Below are positions 57,501 to 64,000 of a stretch of 64,000 nucleotides of DNA, in pieces. The stretch spans positions 124,001 through 188,000 of the forward strand of contig CBDDKW010000020.1 of assembly GCA_965230425.1 (NCBI GenBank), given 5' to 3'. This DNA is from CBDDKW01 sp965230425. GTDB lineage: Bacteria; Pseudomonadota; Gammaproteobacteria; UBA1113. Below the pieces are notes generated by a model. It saw nothing but the letters and a program-made list of their open reading frames with translations, was not told the DNA's origin and did no database searches. Numbering within the stretch: position 1 is the first letter of the stretch; each line of letters begins with the position of its first letter. The translations under genes were made by a program, and so were the position numbers.

Positions 57501-57686
57501 ATGATAGGTGCTGTGGTGGGCAGTCAGCCCTTTGGGGGCCAGGGCTTATCTGGTACCGGCCCGAAAGCGGGTGGACCACAATATCTTTATCGATTATGTA
57601 CCGAACAAGCGATTTCTATTGACACCACAGCCTCTGGTGGCAATGCCTCGCTGATGTCTTTGCAGCAAGGGTTGGATGTTAGCTAA
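54516..57686 (+). CDS. putA: Bifunctional proline dehydrogenase / P5C dehydrogenase
   Basis: 1056 residues from the ATG at 54516. The PRODH barrel (about 80-480) has SVKLSALHPRYEF, VDAEEADRLDLSL, VRLIKGAYWDTEIK and FATHNANTVATIL for FAD and proline binding. The ALDH-like half (about 560-1040) has SPWNFPLAIFTGQIAAAL, the Glu in VAETGGLNA, and nucleophile Cys840 in GQRCSALRV. It oxidises proline to glutamate with quinone and NAD+ as acceptors. The N-terminus starts directly at the PutA dimerisation region with no ribbon-helix-helix repressor domain, so it does not autoregulate as E. coli PutA does. It starts 12 bases after the STAS stop. Confidence 0.96.
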   Translation: MNDKLLAGFDIPTSPLRTAITDAYHADETTCVEHLLHEATLSPAQKKQIQATATKLVEIVRQKRVGQSGLDAFLLQYDLSSEEGIALMCMAEALLRIPDAGTADQLIKDKITSANWQDHVGSSESMFVNAATWGLMLTGKVYDWHDVQAKTLTNNIKRLASRSGEPVIRKAVTYAMKVLGQQFVMGRTIKEALKRAKVLEAQGYRYSYDMLGEAARTEQDALLYFQAYREAIEAIGRGSKKTDFIHGPGISVKLSALHPRYEFSKQQSVIKDISDRLLELAVLAKQWNLSLTVDAEEADRLDLSLDIIEKVFSDSALSGWEGFGLAVQSYQKRAWAVLDWLEDLSLRHKRRIMVRLIKGAYWDTEIKHAQSLGLQGYPVFTRKNSTDVSFIACAKKIISAEKAFYPMFATHNANTVATILTLMGKRKDYEFQCLHGMGQTLYDEIVGEDNYDVPCRIYAPVGSHEDLLAYLVRRLLENGANTSFVNRIVDEELPIKEIIRDPMEKIRKYQHKPHPLIPLPSALYGEVRQNSRGCDLSHWHELQALEKGIAQAQTQPWQASALIEGQANADGITQPVFSPANHSQQIGSITESTQADIETALTTAENNFPQWNYLGAEKRAVCLEATAKLLEQHRDQLIAMAIHEAGKTVQDAVAEVREAVDFCYYYAAQARQHLAEPELLPGPTGEYNALSYQGRGTILCISPWNFPLAIFTGQIAAALVTGNCVIAKPAEQTPLIAYFAVELFHTAGVPKSVLQLLPGSGEVVGAQLVQDQRIHGVMFTGSTQTAQQIQRSLSERGGAIAPLVAETGGLNAMIVDSSALPEQVVVDVCDSAFGSAGQRCSALRVLFVQEDIASGLLAMLKGAMAELYVGHPGQLSTDIGPVIDADALAMLQDHYQRMTEEAELIHQVALPAECTAGNYFAPCAFKLSSLDQLTHEIFGPILHVITYAADELDAVIDSINATGYGLTFGIHSRIDVNIEYISQRVRAGNIYVNRSMIGAVVGSQPFGGQGLSGTGPKAGGPQYLYRLCTEQAISIDTTASGGNASLMSLQQGLDVS

Positions 57687-57720
57687 ATCATCGGGAGATC
57701 CCTCGAGCATAGCTCTCCGG

Positions 57721-57760
57721 ATGAATATAGTACCTTACTAGCGTAAGGTACTATATTCAT
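57721..57760. terminator. Bidirectional terminator between putA and the convergent small genes
   Basis: 18-bp perfect arms (ATGAATATAGTACCTTAC and complement) surround TAGC. The last bases include the stop codon of the minus-strand gene at 57757. Confidence 0.8.
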
Positions 57761-57951
57761 TTCGGGAACAAGTGATGGACATTCGATGGGCCCATGGAGT
57801 TCTCGACGCCAGGTTCAGCGATGTTTCTTAATAGCACCGGCTCATCTAATTGTGCGTAAGTAAAGTCGCCGCCTTTGCCAGCTAGAGTGCGAGTGTTCAG
57901 TGGTCTACCACTAAAGACACTATTGATTAATGGGTTTGTTGTTCTAGTCAT
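57757..57951 (-). CDS. Small hypothetical protein, second of a two-gene unit
   Basis: 64 residues from the ATG at 57951, which has GAGGGG 8 bases upstream. That site overlaps the stop codon of the preceding gene. The sequence (MTRTTNPLINSVFSGRPLNT...) is not recognised. No membrane segment, signal peptide or metal motif is seen. Tight spacing with the previous gene supports it being real. Confidence 0.55.
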   Translation of the reverse strand: MTRTTNPLINSVFSGRPLNTRTLAGKGGDFTYAQLDEPVLLRNIAEPGVENSMGPSNVHHLFPK

Positions 57952-57962
57952 TATTTTTCCCC

Positions 57963-58322
57963 TCATTCATTGGGCACGATCATGCCAGTAATTTTGGTTG
58001 TTTCATTAAATAATTCATTATCGTAGTGGGTGATCACACGATTTTGGCCGTGTTGCGCTGCCTTGGGATCAATTTCAAGTACAACGACAAAATGTTCACA
58101 GCCTTCAGTAATATTTGCGGTGTTAATTCGCCGTGGCACGTCTTTAGCATCGTGGAAAAAAACTTTTGTTTTTGCCTGTGGATTATCCATTTCTGCGCTA
58201 TTTGTTGTACGGATCTGCTGGGCTAGGGATTCTAAACTGAGTTCACCATCGCCTTCTGTAGGCTTTTTCACCAGCATGTACACCGTATTAGGGTGGTTTT
58301 GATGAAATATTTTAGTTGTCAT
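57963..58322 (-). CDS. Hypothetical protein
   Basis: 119 residues, not recognised. A mixed alpha/beta composition with a central EHFVVVLEIDP strand-like segment suggests a small folded cytoplasmic domain. AGAGAAGAC lies just before the ATG on the minus strand. It forms a two-gene unit with the downstream 64-residue gene. No neighbours give a function. Confidence 0.6.
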   Translation of the reverse strand: MTTKIFHQNHPNTVYMLVKKPTEGDGELSLESLAQQIRTTNSAEMDNPQAKTKVFFHDAKDVPRRINTANITEGCEHFVVVLEIDPKAAQHGQNRVITHYDNELFNETTKITGMIVPNE

Positions 58323-58863
58323 AAGTCTTCTCTCTGCTGTGTATTAAAAATGAACAAATCCTTTTTAGTTACTGCTAAGTGTAGTTGCTGGATCTTAAGG
58401 TAAAATTAACGCAAAGAAATAATTATGGAGCATGACAGAGCAAGCGTGCTTAAACGTTAATATGCTATAAAAATCAAAAGATCACAGGGTCCTGCAATCA
58501 AGCCGCAGGATGACAACTAAGAATATGTTGTCATATCCAGTGTAGCGAGATATCCCCTCACGGTTTAGTTAATATGACAATATTATTTTAAGTAATATAG
58601 CCTATTTGATGAAAAAATTATATATTATTCAATGAGTTAGTTTATGAAACGCAATAACCGTGCAGAGCGTAATATTTTGTTACAAAAACAAACAGTATGT
58701 TACAAGTGCTCGTAATAGCTATAATTTGTTATTTTTCAATAAGTTATATCGGAATACCTAACGTTCATCTATTTTTACGGTTAATTTTGCCGTAGTAAAT
58801 GGCGGGATAATTAGGTACCTTAGCGGCAGATAAGAGATTATAACAAAATCGGAGAGCCAAATT
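58323..58863. other. 541-bp intergenic region with repeat remnants
   Basis: No gene is seen. It contains an imperfect palindrome around 58482-58516 (CCTGCAATCAAGCCGCAGG), a degenerate inverse copy of the 128-bp repeat at 58529-58578, and very AT-rich sequence from 58579 to 58840. The promoter of the following gene is presumably in the AT-rich part. GGAGAG at 58852-58857 is the likely ribosome-binding site for the ATG at 58864. Confidence 0.5.
58529..58578 (-). repeat. Degenerate partial copy C of the 128-bp dispersed repeat
   Basis: Read on the minus strand, CATATTAACTAAACC...GATATCTCGCTAC...ATGAC follows the 3' part of copy A (4951-4999) position by position. Only the end of the repeat is present and it has many substitutions. 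Confidence 0.6.
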
Positions 58864-61362
58864 ATGTCTGATGATCATAATCATGATCGCGTACCTGTTA
58901 CAGCACCTAAACCCAGATTGCAGTTAGATAATCTTAGTTCAGCTGAATTTATGAGCATATTTCTGCAGACCTCCCATGAAAAGCAGATGGGTTTGATTAA
59001 AACAGTTTATCAAGCAGACCGACAAGCTGTATTACGGCTCATTGGAAATGCAACAAATCTTGGCCGAGTGCTATTACAACTACCTGATGACGATTGGCCG
59101 GTATTTTTTTCGCTCGTTGAGGAGTTGCAGTGGCGTCGCCATTTGGTGAGCAATGGTAATGCAATCGCACAAGTGCTAACGAAATTAGGAAATGATAGCC
59201 AGCGTTTGCTTTTCTTAAAAACGCTAGGCTCGCTTACTTGTAGCATTAAGATTGATGATGCTTCGATATTTATGAAAGTATTTATTTCCTTTGATAAGCT
59301 AGAGTCTGCGGGAAAGTGTGTCAAATTTTTAGGTGTTATGAGGGTGAGGGGGTTGTATCATATGCCTGGAATGCTGGATAGCGCATGGTCATCAGTATCT
59401 GAGGCTGGAAAAAGTGAACAGTGGTTTTATTATTTAGTGCGCCATGTGTTGAATGGTCAACTTTACTCTCACTGTTTGGCCATGGATGAACAGTGCGATG
59501 CCATATCTCGATTATCTCCAGAGAATAGCTATATATTCTGTGTTAAAGAGCTTGGTATAGCAATTTTTATCGATAAAATTCGTTCTAATGAACTAACTCT
59601 TGATAATTTTATAAAAATTTTAGCAAACTTCTCCGAAGATAAACGTACACCATTCTGCCTCGCCATCGGCTGGGAATGTTTGTCAATACTCATGAAAGAT
59701 GCAGCAAGTATAGCAAAAGTATTAAAGACACTATCCGCAGCCGGATGTGAGTATTTGTCTAAGCTGCATGATTTTCGTGTACTCACTTATAAGCGTACTC
59801 AATATGATGGCAAGCTGTATGTGGTCGTTGAGGCATTACCAGCGCCTCAGCGATTGAGTTTTTGTCGAGCGTTTAATGACACCCGGCAAGGTTTTTTCGA
59901 GAGCCGAAAATTGTTGGAAACTGCAATAAATAATTCAGTTAAAATCTACGATGTTGTGCGCACTTTACCCAGTGAGCAGCGTTTACAGTTTTATACGCAA
60001 ATCTTAGATCGAGAGTTTTTAAGTGAAGTAACTAATTCACATGAGGATGTAGGAAATTTCTTAGCATCATTAGACTATGCTGATCGCCTAGGTGCCTTTC
60101 TTTTATTTTTATGTTATCCAAATATGCAAGTTAAAGTTAACTTACAAGATGAAGAAGGACAGTCTCATGGCTGGCAAATGATTTACTTACTGGATACGCA
60201 AGAGAAACTAGACTATTTTACGGAGAAATTTTCAGTGGCCGATAGGCCCTATTTTATTGCAGTGGTAGAGTTATTCATTGACCAAGCACGTTCACCTGAG
60301 CAAAAAGTAGCAGCATTAAGGGTATTGATGCAGCGCCCGCAGCTCTTTATACAGTTAATCAGTTGGTTTAGTGATGCGGAACTTAGCCAACCAGATGCAC
60401 GTGAAAATTCACTGTTGTCTTATGCAATTTCGGCAAGAAACCCCATTGCTATCCTAGCCTTATTACTTAAGCACGTTGCAGGAAACTATTGTGAATGTGT
60501 CGGGGTGATGAATGGTATCAGGATGAAGTCGCGAGACTTATATTTAGTTACAACAGCCTATAGCCAAGAAAATTTTAATCATGTTGATAGCCTGGGTCAT
60601 ACTTTAGTCTCCATGGCATACAAAAGTAAGATTTATATCTTGGCATTCTTTTTATTGCGTGGTGGCGCCAAATTATCGCATGACGAGGCGGTCAATGTTG
60701 TAAAAGCAGTTATGAGCCAACCTTCGCAAATAAGGCGCATACTCGATATCTATAGTAACGATGAATTAAATCAATTAGATAACTGGGGTACGTTATTGCA
60801 TTATGCAGTAGAAATACAAAGCCGTGATTTAGTCTGGGCGTTATTACGTAGAGATGTAGATACTCGAATAAAAACTACAGATTTTTTCGGCAAAACAGCC
60901 TATGTGTTGGCACAAAGTTCTGATCTACTAAAACCGTTACTTGCCCTATTATCACCAGAGCTGCATGAACATAAGCTAGTTGAGGCAGGTAGGACACTGT
61001 TAAATCAGCAATATACTCCAGAACAAGCTCAAGCAGCGTATTATGATGCTTATAAGTTGCCTGGGCAGGTAAATACAAAAATGCCGGAGTCAGATCCAGA
61101 GCAGCGCGAAGCAGTGAAGCTAAAACTTTACTTACTATTACATGCCTTCTGTACACAACAGTTACGACAAAATAACCCGGAGAGAAAGTGGTTAGAGCGA
61201 GCAACAAATATAGAGAACAATTTATTGAAAAAGTTAGGCTGGTTTAAAGATCCAAGCACTGGCACAATTTGTGAGTTTACAGAGCAAAATGCTGCCGCAG
61301 CGACTGAAGCTGATGTTTTGTCCATACCACAACAGTCAGAAAGGGCTACAGCACTTATCTAG
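58864..61362 (+). CDS. Repeat-rich hypothetical protein, paralogue of the gene at 7897
   Basis: 832 residues. Repeats of the type VVVEALPAPQRLSFC and YDVVRTLPSEQRLQFY run through residues 30-420. An ankyrin-like stretch follows (about 540-700, LLHYAVEIQSRDLVWALLRR), then the C-terminal module from residue 726: YYDAYKLPGQ, HAFCTQQL, RKWLERAT. The same three elements in the same order occur in the 1134-residue protein at 7897-11301. No enzyme signature, signal peptide or membrane segment is seen. Likely a host-interaction or intracellular scaffold protein; effector status is inferred from the type of architecture, and the C-terminal tail should be examined for a type IV secretion signal. Confidence 0.75.
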   Translation: MSDDHNHDRVPVTAPKPRLQLDNLSSAEFMSIFLQTSHEKQMGLIKTVYQADRQAVLRLIGNATNLGRVLLQLPDDDWPVFFSLVEELQWRRHLVSNGNAIAQVLTKLGNDSQRLLFLKTLGSLTCSIKIDDASIFMKVFISFDKLESAGKCVKFLGVMRVRGLYHMPGMLDSAWSSVSEAGKSEQWFYYLVRHVLNGQLYSHCLAMDEQCDAISRLSPENSYIFCVKELGIAIFIDKIRSNELTLDNFIKILANFSEDKRTPFCLAIGWECLSILMKDAASIAKVLKTLSAAGCEYLSKLHDFRVLTYKRTQYDGKLYVVVEALPAPQRLSFCRAFNDTRQGFFESRKLLETAINNSVKIYDVVRTLPSEQRLQFYTQILDREFLSEVTNSHEDVGNFLASLDYADRLGAFLLFLCYPNMQVKVNLQDEEGQSHGWQMIYLLDTQEKLDYFTEKFSVADRPYFIAVVELFIDQARSPEQKVAALRVLMQRPQLFIQLISWFSDAELSQPDARENSLLSYAISARNPIAILALLLKHVAGNYCECVGVMNGIRMKSRDLYLVTTAYSQENFNHVDSLGHTLVSMAYKSKIYILAFFLLRGGAKLSHDEAVNVVKAVMSQPSQIRRILDIYSNDELNQLDNWGTLLHYAVEIQSRDLVWALLRRDVDTRIKTTDFFGKTAYVLAQSSDLLKPLLALLSPELHEHKLVEAGRTLLNQQYTPEQAQAAYYDAYKLPGQVNTKMPESDPEQREAVKLKLYLLLHAFCTQQLRQNNPERKWLERATNIENNLLKKLGWFKDPSTGTICEFTEQNAAAATEADVLSIPQQSERATALI

Positions 61363-61379
61363 GCTAACAAGAGCTGTAG

Positions 61380-62399
61380 TTACTCTTGCTGCGGTACTTT
61401 CCAGTGCCTTGCATAGCCCTGAGAATCCTCAGTAATGATTTTATTACCAGAGGGGCTAAAACGCACTGCATGAATATCAATACTGGTGGGCAACAAAAAA
61501 GACTGTTTGGGGATGATCCAGTCTTTTACATGCTTACCATTATGGGTTGACCACAAGCTGAGTATTTGCGGGCTACAACCAGCGGCAATATAGTCACCTG
61601 CAGGTGAAAAGCTGGCGCTGGTGACATGCATGGGGGGGGCTGCTAACGTCGTGATTTGGCTACCGTCTTCTGTATGCCATAATTTGATTTTCTCTCGTTG
61701 ACCACTGCTCATAGCAAAACGACCATCATGAGAGAAAATAACGTAATTGACGGGTGCTTCATGACCCCAATCATGTAACAATTTACCGCTATTCAGGTCC
61801 CATAATTTTGCTGTTTTATCATGCGAGCCAGTGAGGGCATAGCGTTGGTCATTACTGAGTGCAACACTGTTGACTTGATTAGCGTGTTTGAATTGCTGTA
61901 GCGTTTTACCTGAACCAAGTTCAACGTAATAAGCACTACCATTATTACTGGCAATTAAAGCATGTCGCCCATCTTTTGAGACTGCAATATCTAAAATTTT
62001 ACCGTGTTCAAAGGGCCAACTTGCATGAATACTGCCACTGTTTAAGCCCCATAAATGAATATTCTGCTTATCAGAAGTCAGTGCAAAACGGCCATCATTA
62101 CTTAATGAAGTGTCAGCAATAACCGGTGATTGTCCTGGTGGAGTGAGTGTATGGACAAGGTTTTGTTTGTTTAAATCCCAGAATTGGGCAATTTTCCCAT
62201 CTTTAATAATGAGAGCATAGTGGCCGTCTTCAGACAGTGCAGCATTGCTGATTGTGGGGTTGCTTAAACGTATGGAATCAGAGGGTTGGCCATCTGTGCA
62301 GGCAGTAGCCATCAGTGCTAGAAGAATTATTGCTCCTAAGGCTAAACTAAAAGGCCAGATGGTGCTACACTTATGCATAAAAAGTTTAGGTAATAACAT
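61380..62399 (-). CDS. WD40-repeat lipoprotein
   Basis: 339 residues. The N-terminus has a hydrophobic segment (SLALGAIILLALMATAC) with a lipobox-like ending in ATAC, so Cys34 is probably lipidated. The rest is about seven WD40-like blades, for example VNSVALSNDQRYALTGSHDK + TAKLWDL and VNYVIFSHDGRFAMSS + IKLWHTEDG. WD40 propellers are protein-binding platforms; no partner is evident. The start at 62399 is used; Met8 at 62378 is equally possible. It is convergent with the effector-like gene, 17 bp away, and closest in style to the WD40 lipoproteins of Legionella/Coxiella relatives. Confidence 0.85.
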   Translation of the reverse strand: MLLPKLFMHKCSTIWPFSLALGAIILLALMATACTDGQPSDSIRLSNPTISNAALSEDGHYALIIKDGKIAQFWDLNKQNLVHTLTPPGQSPVIADTSLSNDGRFALTSDKQNIHLWGLNSGSIHASWPFEHGKILDIAVSKDGRHALIASNNGSAYYVELGSGKTLQQFKHANQVNSVALSNDQRYALTGSHDKTAKLWDLNSGKLLHDWGHEAPVNYVIFSHDGRFAMSSGQREKIKLWHTEDGSQITTLAAPPMHVTSASFSPAGDYIAAGCSPQILSLWSTHNGKHVKDWIIPKQSFLLPTSIDIHAVRFSPSGNKIITEDSQGYARHWKVPQQE

Positions 62400-62619
62400 A
62401 GCCTGCCGACATATTTATCTGCTCATTTACAGTATAGTTGGTATTTGGTTATTTTGTGAACAAACTGTGTGTGATTGAAGAAAAGTTTATTTAAGTGCAG
62501 TTTCTTGGTATGTTGAGCAACTCAAGAGTTACGTAAGCTTTGTATATCCTATATAGAATGAGGCCATTGTCTGGTGTTAATGGCTATTGTTAAAATAGAA
62601 AATTAGTCAAGGAATGTCT

Positions 62620-63789
62620 ATGTACGCCGATTCAATCGTCTTTTCAATTTTTCTTATTTTTATGGGCGCTGCCGTACTCTCCACCGTGGCCTTGTATACA
62701 CGTCAGTCTTTGTTGGTGGGGTATATTTTATTAGGTGTTATTTTGGGTCCATGGGGTATGGCTTGGGTCTCTGATGCTGAAGTGATTAGGCAGACGGGTG
62801 ATTTTGGTATTATCTTTTTGTTATTTTTATTGGGCTTAAGCTTACATCCTCAAAACTTATTTCATATGTTTCGTAAAGTGACTATGGTTGCCTTTTTAAG
62901 TTCGGTGTTATTCGCAGCTATTGGTTATGGAATTGCTTTATTATTTGGCTATGACCAAATGGAATCCCTGATTGTTGGTGGTGCTATGATGTTTTCTAGT
63001 ACCATTATTGGTTTGAAGTTACTACCTACCACTATTTTGCATCACCAACATACAGGTGAGTTAATGATCAGTGTCTTGTTAATGCAAGACGTTATCGCTA
63101 TCGTGGTGTTGTTATTATTACATGGTGCGAGTCAGGGTGGCTTCCATTGGCATGATTTGTTGGTGATTGTGATTTCATTCCCAGGTTTAGCGATCTTCGC
63201 CTTATTAGTTGAGCGTTTGATTTTAGTGAAATTATTAGCACGTTTTGACCAGGTAAAAGAATATATTTTTCTGATTTCTATAGCTTGGTGCCTTGGTATT
63301 GCTGAGTTAGCAAAGATCATTGGTTTATCCGATGAAATAGGAGCCTTTGTCGGTGGTGTTGCTTTAGCGGCCAGTCCTATTGCCTTATATATTTCTGAAA
63401 GCTTAAAACCATTACGTGACTTTTTCTTAGTGATGTTTTTCTTCTCAATTGGTGCGAGTTTTAATTTGCAATATATCCATGTGGTTTTGTGGCCGGCGAT
63501 TATCCTTGCGGTATTAATTTTAGTTATAAAACCGGTAGTGTTTCGCTTGTTGTTGCATAAAGTCAGTGAAACTCGACGTGTAGCTTGGGAAGTGGGGTTA
63601 CGTTTAGGTCAAGCTAGTGAATTTTCTTTATTAGTGGCCTATTTAGCAGTGAGTACCAAAATGATCAGTGAGTCGGCTTCTTATTTTATTCAAGCCACGA
63701 CAATCCTAACTTTTATTGCATCTTCCTATATTGTTGTATTAAAGTACCCAACGCCGTTAGCCTTTACTGATAAAATGCGACGCGATTAA
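62620..63789 (+). CDS. CPA2-family cation:proton antiporter (Kef-type), transmembrane part only
   Basis: About 389 residues with 11-13 hydrophobic segments. Family marks: LVGYILLGVILGPWG, FLLFLLGLSLHPQNL, SVLLMQDVIAIVVL with the conserved Asp, and DEIGAFVGGVALAASPI. It exchanges K+ or Na+ for H+ across the inner membrane. It ends after the membrane domain, without the cytosolic RCK/TrkA-N domain of KefB/KefC, so gating by nucleotides or glutathione is not expected. ATG 62620 is preferred over 62614 because AAGG at 62609-62612 is 7 bases before it. ampD follows after 28 bp. Confidence 0.9.
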   Translation: MYADSIVFSIFLIFMGAAVLSTVALYTRQSLLVGYILLGVILGPWGMAWVSDAEVIRQTGDFGIIFLLFLLGLSLHPQNLFHMFRKVTMVAFLSSVLFAAIGYGIALLFGYDQMESLIVGGAMMFSSTIIGLKLLPTTILHHQHTGELMISVLLMQDVIAIVVLLLLHGASQGGFHWHDLLVIVISFPGLAIFALLVERLILVKLLARFDQVKEYIFLISIAWCLGIAELAKIIGLSDEIGAFVGGVALAASPIALYISESLKPLRDFFLVMFFFSIGASFNLQYIHVVLWPAIILAVLILVIKPVVFRLLLHKVSETRRVAWEVGLRLGQASEFSLLVAYLAVSTKMISESASYFIQATTILTFIASSYIVVLKYPTPLAFTDKMRRD

Positions 63790-63817
63790 ATGATAACTAT
63801 AATTTTAGGGAGAACAA

Positions 63818-64000
63818 ATGCAGCTAGCTAGCGCATTGTCAATTGATGGCCATTCAGGCTTATTACATGATGTGACTTATTATCCTTCACCTAATTGTGA
63901 TGAGCGCCCACAGCAAGAAGATATTTCCCTTGTTGTCGTTCACAATATTAGTTTACCGCCGAGACAATTTGCTGGTGATGATGTCATTAAGTTCTTTTGT
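63818..64000 (+). CDS. ampD: 1,6-anhydro-N-acetylmuramyl-L-alanine amidase AmpD (3' end outside window)
   Basis: The first 61 codons are visible. The segment SPNCDERPQQEDISLVVVHN + ISLPPRQF matches the AmpD N-terminus, including the first zinc-ligand His in VVHNISLPP. AmpD cleaves the peptide from anhydro-muropeptides in cytosolic cell-wall recycling and so keeps AmpC-type beta-lactamase induction low. AGGGAG lies 6 bases before the ATG. The gene runs off the window. Confidence 0.9.
   Translation, partial: MQLASALSIDGHSGLLHDVTYYPSPNCDERPQQEDISLVVVHNISLPPRQFAGDDVIKFFC

Overview
The window is a stretch of a moderately AT-rich gammaproteobacterial chromosome. The initiator tRNA-rimP-nusA-infB-rbfA-truB-rpsO-pnp order, the nuoLMN order, PutA, AmpD and a LapB/LapC/TolC-like type I secretion set all fit Gammaproteobacteria. 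The large eukaryote-like proteins (NACHT-HEAT, ankyrin-like, WD40), the Fic protein and the abundant GTCATCCCG-type intergenic repeats suggest a Legionellales/Coxiella/Berkiella-like, host-associated bacterium. The lifestyle is inferred; nothing here names the species.

Layout. 1-4838: end of the complex I operon (nuoL, nuoM, nuoN). 4839-7896: a decayed zone with two copies of a 128-bp dispersed repeat, a frameshifted FAD monooxygenase and a frameshifted IS110-family element that truncates the second repeat copy. 7897-14160: a large repeat-rich protein, a Fic-domain protein preceded by an operator-like array, and a NeuC-type epimerase flanked by paired 47-bp palindromes. 14415-23109: the conserved translation/transcription cluster from tRNA-fMet to pnp. 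23569-24432: a LuxR-type regulator. 24471-43969: the accessory core. It holds three giant STAND-like proteins that fuse an HSL-type alpha/beta hydrolase to NACHT NTPase and HEAT-like repeats, interleaved with two smaller AAA/archaeal-type ATPases. 44002-48016: folE, hinT, trhO, ppa and a REC-EAL protein. 48286-54503: a type I secretion locus (TolC, SPOR, ABC ATPase, HlyD, STAS). 54516-57686: putA. 57757-64000: two small genes, a second repeat-rich protein related to the one at 7897, a WD40 lipoprotein, a CPA2 antiporter and the start of ampD.

The most interesting part is 24.7-44 kb. Two of the giant proteins (starts 33209 and 39815) share an almost identical promoter, hydrolase and NACHT module of about 2.8 kb, then diverge abruptly into different HEAT-like C-termini. 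This is the arrangement expected of an effector-NTPase-sensor system whose sensor has been exchanged. The third (24688) is a more diverged NACHT-hydrolase-NACHT double protein with a lysine/arginine-rich linker. In all three the hydrolase carries a Cys-x2-Cys-x2-Cys-x2-Cys cluster seven residues before the presumed catalytic His. Each of the two ATPase genes has an unusual control region: a 10-bp-phased iteron array in one case, and in the other a perfect 52-bp palindrome that contains the start codon. Whether the locus serves phage defence or acts on a eukaryotic host cannot be decided from sequence alone.

Other points: an A8 tract at the end of tolC puts a SPOR domain in the -1 frame, and a 160-bp multi-hairpin repeat occurs twice, each copy just downstream of a plus-strand gene.
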